Below are positions 36,103-45,358 of a stretch of 64,000 nucleotides of DNA, in pieces (position 1 is the stretch's first letter; each line of letters begins with the position of its first letter). Source of the DNA: an uncultured Rhodobacter sp. (lineage in GTDB: Bacteria; Pseudomonadota; Alphaproteobacteria; Rhodobacterales; Rhodobacteraceae); contig CAMFII010000002.1 of assembly GCA_945952585.1 (NCBI GenBank), positions 62,001 through 126,000 of the forward strand. The letters are read 5' to 3'. The position numbers and the translations under genes were made by a program. The notes beneath the pieces were generated by a model, which made no database searches, was not told the DNA's origin, and was given only the letters and a program-made list of their open reading frames with translations.

Positions 36103-36537
36103 TTACATTTTGTAGCTGCTGTGGCAGGCCTTGCAGGCAGCGCCGATGTCGCCCATGCCCGCCTTGAGCCCGTCGAGGCTGGAACTGTCTAGCGCCTCGG
36201 CAGCCTTGCCAAGCGCGGCGGCCTTCGCGGTGAAGTCGTCCCAGTTCGCCCAGATGTCCGGCTTGGCTTCGGACGCCGGGTCCTCGGCCTGATCCTTGAA
36301 GACAACGGGAATCTGCGCGGCATCGTCGATCAGCTTCTGTTTTGCCGCCGCCGCCGCAGCGGCGTCGAAAGCGGCTTTGCCCGCGGCCATGTCGCCCAAA
36401 GTCTTGGCGGCGGCGCCGTTCTGTTTCATCAGTTGTTTCCAGGCGATGACGGTCGGGTTGGTGGCCTCCACCTCGGCCAGGGCTGCCCCCCCGGTCACCA
36501 AAAATGCGGCGGCGATGATCCTTGCTGCAGACTTCAA
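36103..36537 (-). CDS. Cytochrome c' (class II c-type cytochrome)
   Basis: The 144-aa precursor has a Sec signal peptide (1-21) and a four-helix-bundle domain ending with the haem motif CKACH at residues 135-139, the defining C-terminal placement of class II cytochromes. Cytochrome c' binds NO and protects against nitrosative stress; related c554-type proteins carry electrons. It is convergent with the I78 gene and near adhC, a GSNO reductase family gene, which would suit NO metabolism, though that link is inference. Confidence 0.93.
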   Translation of the reverse strand: MKSAARIIAAAFLVTGGAALAEVEATNPTVIAWKQLMKQNGAAAKTLGDMAAGKAAFDAAAAAAAKQKLIDDAAQIPVVFKDQAEDPASEAKPDIWANWDDFTAKAAALGKAAEALDSSSLDGLKAGMGDIGAACKACHSSYKM

Positions 36538-36626
36538 AGTTGCCTCCCTGATTCAAATATTGCGACGATAGCCTGAAATGGTCGTCCTGAGAATGACGTC
36601 TCAGATTGCCAGTTCATCCCGACGGG

Positions 36627-37214
36627 TCAAAAAATTCTCTTCACCATCGCGGTGGTCGAGCGGAACCCGAAAACAAGGTGAAGCGGACCAATCGATTCCC
36701 GGTGCAGTTCCTCGAAACCAAGGCGCTCGTACAGCGCCCGTGCCCGCCAGTTGCTGTCGATGACATCCAGCCGCACTTCGCTGTAGCCGCGCGCCAGGGC
36801 TTCGTCGCAGATCGCTTTGACCAGCAGGCTGCCGATGCCCAGCCCCCGTGCCTCGCGCTGCACGCAGACGCCGTCCATCAGGAAGCGGTGGTTTTCGACA
36901 CTGCGGCCAAGCAGCCGAAGCAGCGCGGCTCGCCAGAGTGAACCGGCCAGGCCGTAGACCGTCCGCAGATCCTCGGGGGTTCCGCCGGCGAAAGCCCCGT
37001 CAACTGTCTTGAACCCGGCGAGTCCCAGGAGTTCGCCTTCGTCGGACAGGGCGATGATCGCATGATCGCCGCGGATTGCCCGGGCGAGGAAGCGCATCGC
37101 GCGATCCTCGGGACCCATCACGGTCCCGAGCTTGCCACCGAAGGCTTGCCAGTAAAGGGCAGCGGCGGCCTCGCGGTGTTCACGGGGCAGACCGCGCAGG
37201 ATGCGCACGGTCAT
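36627..37214 (-). CDS. GNAT-family N-acetyltransferase
   Basis: The 195-aa acetyltransferase shows the acetyl-CoA motif VQREARGLGIGSLLVKAICDEA (Q/R-x-x-G-x-G/A type) and a C-terminal ALYERLGFEEL block. The protein starts ATGA-overlapping with the end of the upstream RNase H-like gene and is the last gene of the mob operon. Acceptor substrate unknown. Confidence 0.9.
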   Translation of the reverse strand: MTVRILRGLPREHREAAAALYWQAFGGKLGTVMGPEDRAMRFLARAIRGDHAIIALSDEGELLGLAGFKTVDGAFAGGTPEDLRTVYGLAGSLWRAALLRLLGRSVENHRFLMDGVCVQREARGLGIGSLLVKAICDEALARGYSEVRLDVIDSNWRARALYERLGFEELHRESIGPLHLVFGFRSTTAMVKRIF

Positions 37215-38077
37215 GACAACACCTCGCGCAGGCTTGCGACATGGCCTGCGCCAAGGATCCAGCCCTCTTCCCGTGCGATCCCGGGGACATCGAGCATTTG
37301 CGCCAACTGCCCCCGTTTCGAAGCCCGCAGCAGGGCGCGGGACAGGAGCCGGACCTGAGTTTCGTCGGTAATCGGGCCGGGATCAGCTCGCACCTCGGCT
37401 GCAAGCAGGGAAGGATAGACTTCGGCGAGCACCACGGGCCGATCCGGACCTTCGAAGGGCCACACCGAAGTGTCGGGCCGCTGTGAAAGGCGATGGATTA
37501 CCGGCATGCCGGTCAGTGCCTGCGCGCCGACCGAGCCGGTCGTGTAAAGCTTCCAGACCGGTTGGGCCCGAGGCACCAGGGTTTCGACGGTCCGTCGCTC
37601 GGCTAGGCCAAGGGCGGGATAGTCCACATGCTTGCGGGCCGGCAGGTGAGGCAGGTCATACTGGCCCGGGCGCCCCCAGAACGGGCCGCGTCCGCCGAAG
37701 CGGGCGTTGATGCCGTCGGCCAATTGGAAGCGCGTGTTCTTGTTATCGGGACCGTCCGTGAGACGTTTGGCGATCCAGGCCCAGATGCTCTGTGCCGAAG
37801 GAACGCCGGTCAGACGCGTTGCAAAGCCGGCGGGATAGCCTTGCGGAAAGTCGAAGCCGACAAGCACCCGGCGGCCCGCCGATCGCAGTCGGTCGATCCG
37901 GCGTCCAATTTCAGCCTCCGCCTCGGTCCGTGTGCGGCAGTAGCGGCTCTCCTCGCCCCCTGGTCCTGCTTCGCCGATCCAGATGGCATTGCCCGAGGGT
38001 CGAACGGGCGAAGGGCTGCTGGCTGACGACCAGTCGACCACGATCACCGCATCGAAGGGCAGGTCAGTCGCGGACAA
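37211..38077 (-). CDS. RNase H-fold-like protein of the mob operon
   Basis: This 288-aa protein is conserved with mobAB in Rhodobacteraceae and is often labelled molybdopterin or cobalamin biosynthesis, without evidence I can see. The pattern VIVVDWSSAS (first strand Asp), VLVGFDFPQGYP, and VVLAEVYPSLLA resembles an RNase H-like/DUF429 fold with conserved acidic residues. A TTG at 38077 with GGGAG seven bases upstream is the best start, giving a 14-base overlap with mobB; the only ATG (38119) is deeper in mobB. Function unknown. Confidence 0.8.
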   Translation of the reverse strand: MSATDLPFDAVIVVDWSSASSPSPVRPSGNAIWIGEAGPGGEESRYCRTRTEAEAEIGRRIDRLRSAGRRVLVGFDFPQGYPAGFATRLTGVPSAQSIWAWIAKRLTDGPDNKNTRFQLADGINARFGGRGPFWGRPGQYDLPHLPARKHVDYPALGLAERRTVETLVPRAQPVWKLYTTGSVGAQALTGMPVIHRLSQRPDTSVWPFEGPDRPVVLAEVYPSLLAAEVRADPGPITDETQVRLLSRALLRASKRGQLAQMLDVPGIAREEGWILGAGHVASLREVLS

Positions 38078-38564
38078 GGCCCGTCTCCCGCAGGATGAAG
38101 TCCGCAACCGCGCCTGCATCGTTCAGGTCAAGCACCGGCACGGCCAGGCCGGGCAAGACCGTATCAGTCGCGACGGCGCGCACCATCGGATCGCCGGGCT
38201 GGATCAGGTCATGACCGGCCTGCTTGCGGAATACCTCGATCTTGGGATGGGTATCGCGCTTGTAACCCTCGACCAGAACGAGGTCGACCGGAGCCAGCCG
38301 GGCAAGAAGCGTCGACAACTCCGGTTCTGCTCCGCGGTGTTCGGCCATGAGCGCGAAGCGATGGGCCGAGGCCAGCACGACCTCATGCGCACCGGCGGCG
38401 CGGTGGCGCCAGGTGTCCTTGCCGGGCTGGTCTAGATCGACGTCGTGATGAACGTGCTTGACGGTCGATACCGAGAAGCCGCGCCGGGTTATCTCGGTGA
38501 CGAGTCGCTCCATCTGGCTGGTCTTGCCGGCGTTTTTCCAGCCGATGATCCCGTAGATGTTCAT
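38064..38564 (-). CDS. mobB: Molybdopterin-guanine dinucleotide biosynthesis protein MobB
   Basis: The 166-aa GTP-binding adaptor begins MNIYGIIGWKNAGKTSQMERL with its P-loop at residues 8-15, contains KHVHHDVDLDQPGKDTWRH and the DLVLVEGYKRD block of MobB. It assists MobA in attaching GMP to molybdopterin. The ATG at 38564 shares a base with the mobA TGA (TGATG); the in-frame GTG at 38567 is an alternative. Confidence 0.95.
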   Translation of the reverse strand: MNIYGIIGWKNAGKTSQMERLVTEITRRGFSVSTVKHVHHDVDLDQPGKDTWRHRAAGAHEVVLASAHRFALMAEHRGAEPELSTLLARLAPVDLVLVEGYKRDTHPKIEVFRKQAGHDLIQPGDPMVRAVATDTVLPGLAVPVLDLNDAGAVADFILRETGLVRD

Positions 38565-39169
38565 CACGCTTCACCTTCATCTTGGCCGCTCCGCATCATC
38601 GCTTCGGCGCGGACCAGATCGTCGGGTGCGTTGATGTTCAGGAAAGCGCGCTCATCAGGGAAGGGGGCAGCGACCGCCCCTGCGGCGCTGGCAAATCCCT
38701 GAACCCGCGCCTCGCCCCTTTTCAGGGCCTGGCGAAGAGCCGCGGCATGCCCCACAGGCCACAGGCCGAAGGTCGGGTGCAGGCGGCCGCCGCTTTCGGC
38801 CACGGCCACCCCGCCAGAAGATGCCTCGGCGGCCAGAAGCAGACGCGGCACCAGATCTTCCGGCAGGAACGGCGTATCGACGGCTGCCGTCACCACATGG
38901 GTCGCCCCAAGTGGAATTGCCCAGTCAAGGGCTGCCAGAAGACCGGAAAGAGGGCCTTGCGAAGCCCTGTCGGCCAGAACCGGCAGGCCGGTATGGCTGA
39001 AACGCGCGGGATCGCCATTTGCGCTTATCGCCAGTCTTTCGACCTGCGGTTCAAACCGGTCGATGACATGCGACAGAAGTGGGCTGCCAGCCAGTCGGAT
39101 CAGCGCCTTGTCCGCGCCACCCATCCGTCGGCCCTGCCCCCCCGCGAGGATGACGCCGAAGATCCGCAC
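38564..39169 (-). CDS. mobA: Molybdenum cofactor guanylyltransferase MobA
   Basis: The 201-aa nucleotidyltransferase transfers GMP to Mo-molybdopterin for DMSO-reductase-type enzymes. It starts MRIFGVILAGGQGRRMGGADKALI, the GTP-binding signature, with LADRASQGPLSGLLAAL and VVTAAVDTPFLPEDLVP following. It heads a four-gene overlapping operon mobA-mobB-RNaseH-like-GNAT. No molybdoenzyme gene is in the window. Confidence 0.95.
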   Translation of the reverse strand: MRIFGVILAGGQGRRMGGADKALIRLAGSPLLSHVIDRFEPQVERLAISANGDPARFSHTGLPVLADRASQGPLSGLLAALDWAIPLGATHVVTAAVDTPFLPEDLVPRLLLAAEASSGGVAVAESGGRLHPTFGLWPVGHAAALRQALKRGEARVQGFASAAGAVAAPFPDERAFLNINAPDDLVRAEAMMRSGQDEGEA

Positions 39170-39235
39170 TGCCTGCCCTCGAATACCGTTGCCGGTCCGG
39201 CTTAAGCGCTGCTGCGTGTTGCGTCCAGCGTCGGT

Positions 39236-39841
39236 TCAGGGACCGTCTTGAGCCTGAACCAGCAGAACCCCATGGTTCTTGTCCGCGTCGTTATCAGTGA
39301 TCACCCGCTCGGTCACGCCCGGCAGCTGGCCGAACTGGTTCATCAGGTTCTTCGGGAACCAGGTGGTGTGGATCGACTCGAAGCCGGGGACGCTTTGCAG
39401 AACGCTGGACGTTGCGATGGTGCAGAACGACTTCTTCACGGCACCATAGTTCAGTGCCGCCTGCAGCGCCGCTTCGGCCTGTTCGGGAGTAACCACGAGT
39501 GTCTGTTGCACGACGTTGTAGGTCTCGCGCGCATGGTAGTCGATGTAGAAGGCGACCATCTTGTCGGTCATGCCGAAATGCACGTCATTCCGCTCGGGAA
39601 TTCGCGGATGCTGCCAGGTGCCAGCGGGATCAAACATCACCCGCTGCGACCCGTTGATGAGCAGGCCGCTATGGGCGCCCTGATTGCGGTGCGATCCGAC
39701 AACGGTGAAAAGCGTGATGCTCGGCGGCCCGGGGGCCCGGTAGGCCGCCCGCGCCACTTCTGCGTCAGGGGCCCATTTGGGCTCTGCCGCGCAACCGGCA
39801 AGCACCAGAGCCGCCGCAAGACAAACGATAAGACGCCACAT
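39236..39841 (-). CDS. Conserved lipoprotein of unknown function
   Basis: The 201-aa precursor has a lipobox LAGC (Cys17) after a hydrophobic signal. The mature part contains GSHRNQGAHSGLLINGSQRVMFDPAG and YHARETYNVVQQTL, with a single Cys and His, reminiscent of the papain-like/NlpC-type fold (HSGLL His), but I cannot confirm catalysis. It follows the cytochrome oxidase subunit IV gene by 17 bases. No function assigned. Confidence 0.8.
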   Translation of the reverse strand: MWRLIVCLAAALVLAGCAAEPKWAPDAEVARAAYRAPGPPSITLFTVVGSHRNQGAHSGLLINGSQRVMFDPAGTWQHPRIPERNDVHFGMTDKMVAFYIDYHARETYNVVQQTLVVTPEQAEAALQAALNYGAVKKSFCTIATSSVLQSVPGFESIHTTWFPKNLMNQFGQLPGVTERVITDNDADKNHGVLLVQAQDGP

Positions 39842-39858
39842 GGGGAGGAGGGCGCGGA

Positions 39859-40011
39859 TCAGGCGTTGGCCAAGGCCATGAAGATCAGGACGGCGATGAT
39901 TATGCCAACGGCCCAAACCACCATCCGGACAAATCCTTCGAACGTCTTCTCATGGTCGCGGATGTCCATCGTGCCGTGCTTGTACTCGACGTGGTCGTGC
40001 TGTGCCGCCAT
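39859..40011 (-). CDS. aa3-type cytochrome c oxidase subunit IV
   Basis: This 50-aa single-helix protein starts MAAQHDHVEYKHGTMDIRDH and continues EKTFEGFVRM into one transmembrane helix (VVWAVGIIIAVLIFMALANA). It matches the bacterial aa3 oxidase subunit IV family of Rhodobacter and Paracoccus, an inner-membrane accessory subunit whose role is unclear. It is shorter than most gene-finding cut-offs. The main oxidase genes are not in this window. Confidence 0.9.
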   Translation of the reverse strand: MAAQHDHVEYKHGTMDIRDHEKTFEGFVRMVVWAVGIIIAVLIFMALANA

Positions 40012-40097
40012 GATCGCCGTGGCTCCCTTTTCTCTGTTCGCTGGAGTCCACTTAGCCGATCACGCACGGCCTGTCACCTCCATTGCCGCGCCCCCGT

Positions 40098-41129
40098 TCA
40101 GCTTCGCCGCCAAAGCCAGGCCCCCTGCCGTTCCTCGCGCCGGGCAGCGCCCGACCGCAGCAGGTGGTTCAGGTGCGCAACCGTCTCTGCCAGCGCGAGC
40201 GAGAAGGTCCCGGGCCCGATTTCGCGCTTGAAGAGGGGCGCGAAGCACTCAACGGCAAGTCGCGGGCTGGACAGGTGATCCTGCAGTCGTGCGAGAGCGC
40301 CTTCATGGTTCTCGATCATCTGCGTCAGGCGCAGGGGCAGTCCGGTGAAGGGCAGCTTGTGACCCGGCAGGACAAGCTGGTCCTCGCTTGCCAGCGGCCG
40401 AAAACGACGACAGCTGTCGATCCAGTCGCTCAGCGGATCGGCTTCGGGCTCTGTCGGATAGACGCCGATATTGGCTGAAATCCCGGGAAGGAGCTGATCG
40501 CCCCCGAGAATCATCCCATCGCTTTCCGACCAGAGCGTGATGTGGTCCGGCGCGTGGCCTCCCCCCAGCAGCACCAGCCAGTCGCGGCCCGCGAGCGTCA
40601 GGACGTCGCCTTCCTCGATCCCGAAAAAGCCAACTGGCATCGGCGCGACGCAATCGGCGAAGTTGAAGGGACGCTCGGTCATCCGGCGGGCAATGTCGTC
40701 TTCGCCGATTCCGGCCCGGCGCCAGAATTGCACCTGTTGTGCCGAGGGCGTCTGCTGTTCGTCCAGCACCAGCATCCGGGCATAGAGCCAGGCGGTTCGG
40801 GTCGTCCAGAGTTCCGCGCCCTGCGACTGGAACCAGCCTGCAAGTCCCACATGGTCGGGGTGGTGATGGGTGACGATGACCCGGGCGACGGGGCGGCCTG
40901 ACAGAGGGCCGTCGAGCAGGTGCTGCCAGATCGCACGCGTCCGGCGGGTATCGAGCCCGGTATCGACCAGCGTCCAGCCGTCGTCATCTGCCAGCGCAAA
41001 GACGTTTACATGGTCCAGCGCCATCGGCAGGGGCAGGCGGATCCACAGGATCCCCTCTGCCAGCTGAACAACGTCGCCCTCGGCCGGGGGCACGTCGAAG
41101 GGAAAGCGAAGGCCGCCCTCCTCGCGCAT
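40098..41129 (-). CDS. MBL-fold metallohydrolase
   Basis: This 343-aa metallo-beta-lactamase-fold protein carries the zinc motif VTHHHPDHVG near residue 95, a downstream GGGHAPDH, GGDQLLPGI and the late LPGH. The length and a C-terminal winged-helix-like region place it in the RNase Z/glyoxalase II-like hydrolase group (LACTB2/BLACT_WH-like). It lies immediately after and four bases from the acyl-CoA dehydrogenase, so probably in one operon. Substrate unknown, possibly a thioester or lactone. Confidence 0.9.
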   Translation of the reverse strand: MREEGGLRFPFDVPPAEGDVVQLAEGILWIRLPLPMALDHVNVFALADDDGWTLVDTGLDTRRTRAIWQHLLDGPLSGRPVARVIVTHHHPDHVGLAGWFQSQGAELWTTRTAWLYARMLVLDEQQTPSAQQVQFWRRAGIGEDDIARRMTERPFNFADCVAPMPVGFFGIEEGDVLTLAGRDWLVLLGGGHAPDHITLWSESDGMILGGDQLLPGISANIGVYPTEPEADPLSDWIDSCRRFRPLASEDQLVLPGHKLPFTGLPLRLTQMIENHEGALARLQDHLSSPRLAVECFAPLFKREIGPGTFSLALAETVAHLNHLLRSGAARREERQGAWLWRRS

Positions 41130-41133
41130 CCGC

Positions 41134-42834
41134 TCAGGCCGCAAGATCGGCGGCGGTCACGGCGTAAAGGCCGTCGGCGCCTTCGCGCGCTTCGGCCAGC
41201 AGGCCTTGATGCTCGGGCAGAAGGCGGCGGATGGCGATGCGAGCCAAGGGCAGGCGGGCATCATCGGCCAAGGCCGCGCGAAGATGGGCATCCGAGCCGA
41301 GAACCCGGGCAAAGGCGCGCAGATAGGGGACGGCGCCGGCGAAGCGATCGTTCGGGGCGCGGGTCAGCAGCCATTCCGTCGTCTCGCGCAAGGACTCTGC
41401 CGCGGCCCAGACATCGCCGGCCAGATCGGCCAGGCGCGCGCGGGCCGCCTCGGCGTGGTCCTGCACCTCCTGGATCAGGCGGAAGGCTGCCTCGCCCCCG
41501 TCCGAAAGCTTGCGGCCGACAAGGTCCATCGCCTGGATGCCATTCGTGCCTTCGTAGATCGCGGTGATGCGCACGTCGCGCAGGTATTGCGCGGCGCCGC
41601 TTTCCTCGATGAAACCCATGCCACCATGGATCTGGATACCGGTCTCGGCTGCGGCGATCCCGACATCGGTACCGAACGCCTTGGCGATCGGGGTCAGCAG
41701 GGCGGCGCGGGCATGCCATTCGGGAGCATCCGTGGCCTTGGCCATATCGAGCGCCACGGCGCAGGACAGGGCAATCGCACGGGCCGAGAACAGGTCGGCC
41801 CGGGCCGTGGCCAGCATCCGGCGTACGTCGGCGTGGCCGATGATCCCTGCATCGCCCGTTGGGGTCGGACCCTGGACGCGCGTTTCCGCATAGGCCAGCG
41901 CATGCTGCAACGCCGCCTCGCCGACACCGACACCCTGCGCCCCGACGGCGAGGCGGGCGTTGTTCATCATGGTGAACATCGCCGCCATCCCCTTGTGCCG
42001 CTCACCCACCAGCCAGCCGGTCGCGCCGTCATACTGCATGACGCAGGTGGGCGAACCATGGATGCCCAGTTTGTGCTCCAGGCTCACCACCTGCAGCGAA
42101 TTGCGCCGGCCGGGGTTGCCCTGGGCATCCGGGATGAACTTGGGAACCAGGAACAGGCTGATCCCCTTGGTGCCTGGGCCGCCATCGGGCAGCCGCGCGA
42201 GGACAAGATGGCAGACATTCGCGGTCACGTCGCTGTCGCCCCAGGTGATGAATATCTTTTGCCCGGTGACCGCAAAGGTGCCATCCCCGTTCTCGACGGC
42301 GGTCGAGCGCAGAGTGCCCACGTCGCTGCCGGCCTGAGGTTCGGTCAGGTTCATCGTGCCCGACCATTCGCCGGAGATGAGCTTGGGCAGGTAGAGCGCC
42401 TTCAACTCGTCCGAGGCGTGGTGCTCCAGCGCCTCGATCTGCCCCTGGGTGAGCAGGGGGTTCAGTTGAAGGGCGATGCAGGCGCCCGACATCATCTCGT
42501 TCACCGCGGTTGCCAGCGCCATCGGCAGGCCCATCCCGCCGTATTCGGGCGAGGCGGCGACAGAAATCCATCCCCCCTCGGCGATGGCGCGGTACGCGTC
42601 GGCAAAGCCGGGGCTGCTGCGGACGATGCCGTTTTCGAGGCGTGCCGGGGTTTTGTCGCCCGAGCGGTTGACCGGGGCTAGAACTTCGTCGGCCAGCCGG
42701 GCTGCGCCGGTCAGGATCGCCTCGACCATCTCTGTTGTCGCGTCCGAGAAACGCACGGTCGCCGCGACCTGCGAAAAATCGACGACGTGATCCAGCAGGA
42801 AACGATGATCGGCGACGGGTGCGCGAAATGCCAT
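41134..42834 (-). CDS. Acyl-CoA dehydrogenase (DmdC-like size class)
   Basis: The 566-aa flavoprotein has the acyl-CoA dehydrogenase domains: N-terminal helical part with MNEMMSGACIALQL, the FAD region MNLTEPQAGSDVG and ITWGDSDV, and the catalytic base region IYEGTNGIQAMDLVGRKL (Glu). The length, with a C-terminal extension, matches the long DmdC/FadE-like enzymes of Rhodobacteraceae, some of which act on methylmercaptopropionyl-CoA. The specific substrate is not readable. ATG 42834 has GGAGGAC upstream. Confidence 0.92.
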   Translation of the reverse strand: MAFRAPVADHRFLLDHVVDFSQVAATVRFSDATTEMVEAILTGAARLADEVLAPVNRSGDKTPARLENGIVRSSPGFADAYRAIAEGGWISVAASPEYGGMGLPMALATAVNEMMSGACIALQLNPLLTQGQIEALEHHASDELKALYLPKLISGEWSGTMNLTEPQAGSDVGTLRSTAVENGDGTFAVTGQKIFITWGDSDVTANVCHLVLARLPDGGPGTKGISLFLVPKFIPDAQGNPGRRNSLQVVSLEHKLGIHGSPTCVMQYDGATGWLVGERHKGMAAMFTMMNNARLAVGAQGVGVGEAALQHALAYAETRVQGPTPTGDAGIIGHADVRRMLATARADLFSARAIALSCAVALDMAKATDAPEWHARAALLTPIAKAFGTDVGIAAAETGIQIHGGMGFIEESGAAQYLRDVRITAIYEGTNGIQAMDLVGRKLSDGGEAAFRLIQEVQDHAEAARARLADLAGDVWAAAESLRETTEWLLTRAPNDRFAGAVPYLRAFARVLGSDAHLRAALADDARLPLARIAIRRLLPEHQGLLAEAREGADGLYAVTAADLAA

Positions 42835-42949
42835 GTGAGTCCTCCGCTCCTGCCTTGGCAAGGGCGGACGCGCCGCGTAAGGCAGGTTCATATCGGGACC
42901 GACAGTAGTGATTGGCGGTCCATCCTCAAGGGCTACGCTACGTCAGATC

Positions 42950-43906
42950 ATGCGGATCACCGAAACCCTGTCCCCTGACACCGCCGGATTGAACCGCGCG
43001 GCAGAGCTGTTGCGGGACGGCGAACTCGTGGCGTTCCCGACCGAAACAGTCTACGGCCTTGGCGGCGATGCGCGCTCGGACCGGGCCGTGGCGCGCATTT
43101 ACGAGGCAAAGGGCCGGCCGCGTTTCAATCCGCTGATCGTTCACCTGCCCGATGTTGCCGCCGCCCGAGCACTGGCCCGGTTCGACGATCGTGCCGAGCG
43201 GCTTGCCGCGGCCTTCTGGCCCGGTCCGCTGACCCTGGTCCTGCCGCTGCGGCCTGGTTCGGGTCTGTCGCCCTTTGTCACGGCCGAGTTGCCGACCGTC
43301 GCGCTGCGCGTGCCGGCGCATCCCGTCGCGCGGGCGCTTCTGCGCACCTATGGCGGGCCGCTGGCGGCCCCCTCGGCGAACCCCTCAGGCCGGGTCAGCC
43401 CGACGCGGGCCGAGCATGTGCTGGACGGGCTTTCGGGTCGGATCGCTGGCCTGGTCGATGGCGGGGCCTGTGCCGTTGGCGTGGAATCGACCATCGTCGG
43501 GCTGGATGGTCCAGCCCAGCTCTTGCGGCCCGGAGGCGTTCCGGTCGAGGCGATCGAGGCAGTTCTTGGGGAACCGCTTGGCGCTGGTGGAAGCACGACC
43601 AAGCCGACTGCGCCGGGTCAACTCGCCTCCCATTACGCGCCTGGTGCGACGGTGCGGCTTGGGGCTGCGGCGGCGCTGGCAGACGAGGTCTGGATCGGCT
43701 TCGGGCCGGAATGCGGCGGCGCCGACCTGACGCTATCGGCGACAGGCGATCTGGTAGAGGCGGCGGCGAACCTGTTCCACCTGCTGCGCGAGGCCGACCG
43801 TCTGGCCGGGCCGGGGGGACGGATCGCCATTGCCCCGATCCCCGAAACCGGACTGGGCCGGGCGATCAACGACAGGCTTCGCCGCGCCGCCGCGCCGCGT
43901 CCGTGA
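42950..43906 (+). CDS. tsaC: L-threonylcarbamoyladenylate synthase (Sua5/TsaC)
   Basis: The 318-aa protein makes threonylcarbamoyl-AMP from Thr, bicarbonate and ATP for tRNA t6A37 modification. The YrdC domain (1-200) starts [10 protein letters not shown] and contains [29 protein letters not shown] and [13 protein letters not shown]; the C-terminal Sua5 domain (about 220-318) carries [13 protein letters not shown]. It is divergent from the acyl-CoA dehydrogenase. The longer Sua5 form is normal here. Confidence 0.95.
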   Translation: MRITETLSPDTAGLNRAAELLRDGELVAFPTETVYGLGGDARSDRAVARIYEAKGRPRFNPLIVHLPDVAAARALARFDDRAERLAAAFWPGPLTLVLPLRPGSGLSPFVTAELPTVALRVPAHPVARALLRTYGGPLAAPSANPSGRVSPTRAEHVLDGLSGRIAGLVDGGACAVGVESTIVGLDGPAQLLRPGGVPVEAIEAVLGEPLGAGGSTTKPTAPGQLASHYAPGATVRLGAAAALADEVWIGFGPECGGADLTLSATGDLVEAAANLFHLLREADRLAGPGGRIAIAPIPETGLGRAINDRLRRAAAPRP

Positions 43907-43985
43907 TCCGGGCTTCTTTCTCGCGGAAACCCTCAAGCGAAGGCCCCCGTGGGCGAAGGGGCGCAGAGCCCCCTCGCGCGGGTCA

Positions 43986-44681
43986 TCAGGTGCGCGCCGG
44001 CTGCGTCAGGCCACGCTGCACGGCCGGACGTGCCAGGAACCGTTCCAGATAGGCCGGGACGTTGCGAAGCGCGTCCCATCCCACCAGGTCCCCCGCCTTG
44101 TAGAAATCCCTGAGGCCGCGCAGCCAGGGCCCGACGGCAATGTCGGCGATCGAGTAGTCGCCAGCAATCCAGTCCCGTCCCTCAAGCGCCTTGTCGAGCA
44201 CCTTCAGAAGCCGCTCGACCTCCGCCCTGTAACGCTCCTTCGGGCGCGGGTCGTCGATCTCCTTGCCGGCATAGTTGTGGAAATAGCCCAGCTGACCGAA
44301 CATCGGGCCAATGCCGCCGATCTGGAACATGAGCCACTGCAGCACCTCGTAGCGGTCGGCCTGCGGCAGGAACTTGCCGGATTTCTCGGCGAGATAAATC
44401 AGGATCGCCCCGCTTTCGAACAGGGCCAGCGGTTGGCCGCCCGGCCCATCGGGGTCCAGGATCGCCGGGATCTTGTTGTTGGGGTTCAGCGACAGGAAGG
44501 CCGGGCTGAACTGGTCGTTCCTGCCGAAATCCACCAGATGGGCGTCATAGGGCAGCCCCATCTCCTCGAGTGCGATCGAGATCTTCACGCCATTCGGAGT
44601 TGCAAGCGAGTAGAGCTGGATCGCGCCGGGGGTCCGGGGCGGCCAGCGGTCGGTGATCGGGAATTGAGTGAGAGCGGTCAT
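43986..44681 (-). CDS. Glutathione S-transferase family protein
   Basis: At 231 aa, with a thioredoxin-fold N-terminal domain starting [22 protein letters not shown], the [11 protein letters not shown] glutathione-binding loop and [13 protein letters not shown], followed by an all-helical C-terminal domain. The PNGVK motif and long N-terminal tail place it with YghU/YfcG nu-class enzymes, some of which have disulfide reductase activity. No operon partners. Confidence 0.93.
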   Translation of the reverse strand: MTALTQFPITDRWPPRTPGAIQLYSLATPNGVKISIALEEMGLPYDAHLVDFGRNDQFSPAFLSLNPNNKIPAILDPDGPGGQPLALFESGAILIYLAEKSGKFLPQADRYEVLQWLMFQIGGIGPMFGQLGYFHNYAGKEIDDPRPKERYRAEVERLLKVLDKALEGRDWIAGDYSIADIAVGPWLRGLRDFYKAGDLVGWDALRNVPAYLERFLARPAVQRGLTQPART

Positions 44682-44822
44682 TCTGTCTGCCTCGTAAGGT
44701 TCCTTCTTGCCAAGCTAGGTACGGATTGGGCATCACCAAGGCGGCGGACCTGTGTGTTTCTGCAGTGCCGCATGTGCGCGGAAATCACCGCGCCAGAGGT
44801 CCAATTTGGGGGACAGACGACA

Positions 44823-45257
44823 ATGTTGAATGAATTCAGGGCTTTCATCGCGCGAGGCAATGTCATTGACCTCGCCGTTGGTATCATCATCGGTGCTGCC
44901 TTTACGGCGATCGTCAACTCGATGGTCAATGACCTCATCAATCCGATCATCGGTCTCATCATCGGCGGGATCGACTTTTCCAACCTCTATTTCGTCATGT
45001 CGGGCAATGTTGCCGAAGGCGCGAGCCTGCAGGCCGCGCGCGACAGCGGGGCTGCGGTGTTCGCCTATGGCTCGTTCCTCAGCGCGCTACTTAACTTCCT
45101 CATCATCGCCTGGGTGGTGTTCCTGATCGTCAAGGCGGTGAACAAGGCGCAGTCGGCGATCGCCAAGCCGAAGGCAGCGGCACCCGAGGCGCCCAAGGGG
45201 CCGACGCAGGAAGAACTGCTTGCCGATATCCGTGATCTGCTGAAAGCGAAGGCCTGA
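44823..45257 (+). CDS. mscL: Large-conductance mechanosensitive channel MscL
   Basis: The 144-aa channel protein starts [30 protein letters not shown]1 with the conserved pore-lining GxxG pattern, a periplasmic loop at about 45-75, TM2 at 75-105 ([20 protein letters not shown]) and a C-terminal helix ending [14 protein letters not shown]. It opens under osmotic downshock. A terminator hairpin lies 64 bases past the stop. Confidence 0.97.
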   Translation: MLNEFRAFIARGNVIDLAVGIIIGAAFTAIVNSMVNDLINPIIGLIIGGIDFSNLYFVMSGNVAEGASLQAARDSGAAVFAYGSFLSALLNFLIIAWVVFLIVKAVNKAQSAIAKPKAAAPEAPKGPTQEELLADIRDLLKAKA

Positions 45258-45320
45258 CACCTGTCAGCGCTGCTGTGAGTTGCGGGCCGTGCGGCCCGCC
45301 TCGCCAGACCAAATGATGAG

Positions 45321-45351
45321 AAACCTGCCGGCACGCCACTGGCAGGTTTTT
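45321..45351 (+). terminator. Rho-independent terminator after mscL
   Basis: AAACCTGCC / GGCAGGTTT stem with an 11-base loop and a terminal TTTT, between mscL and the toxin-antitoxin promoter. Confidence 0.8.
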
Positions 45352-45358
45352 CAATGGC

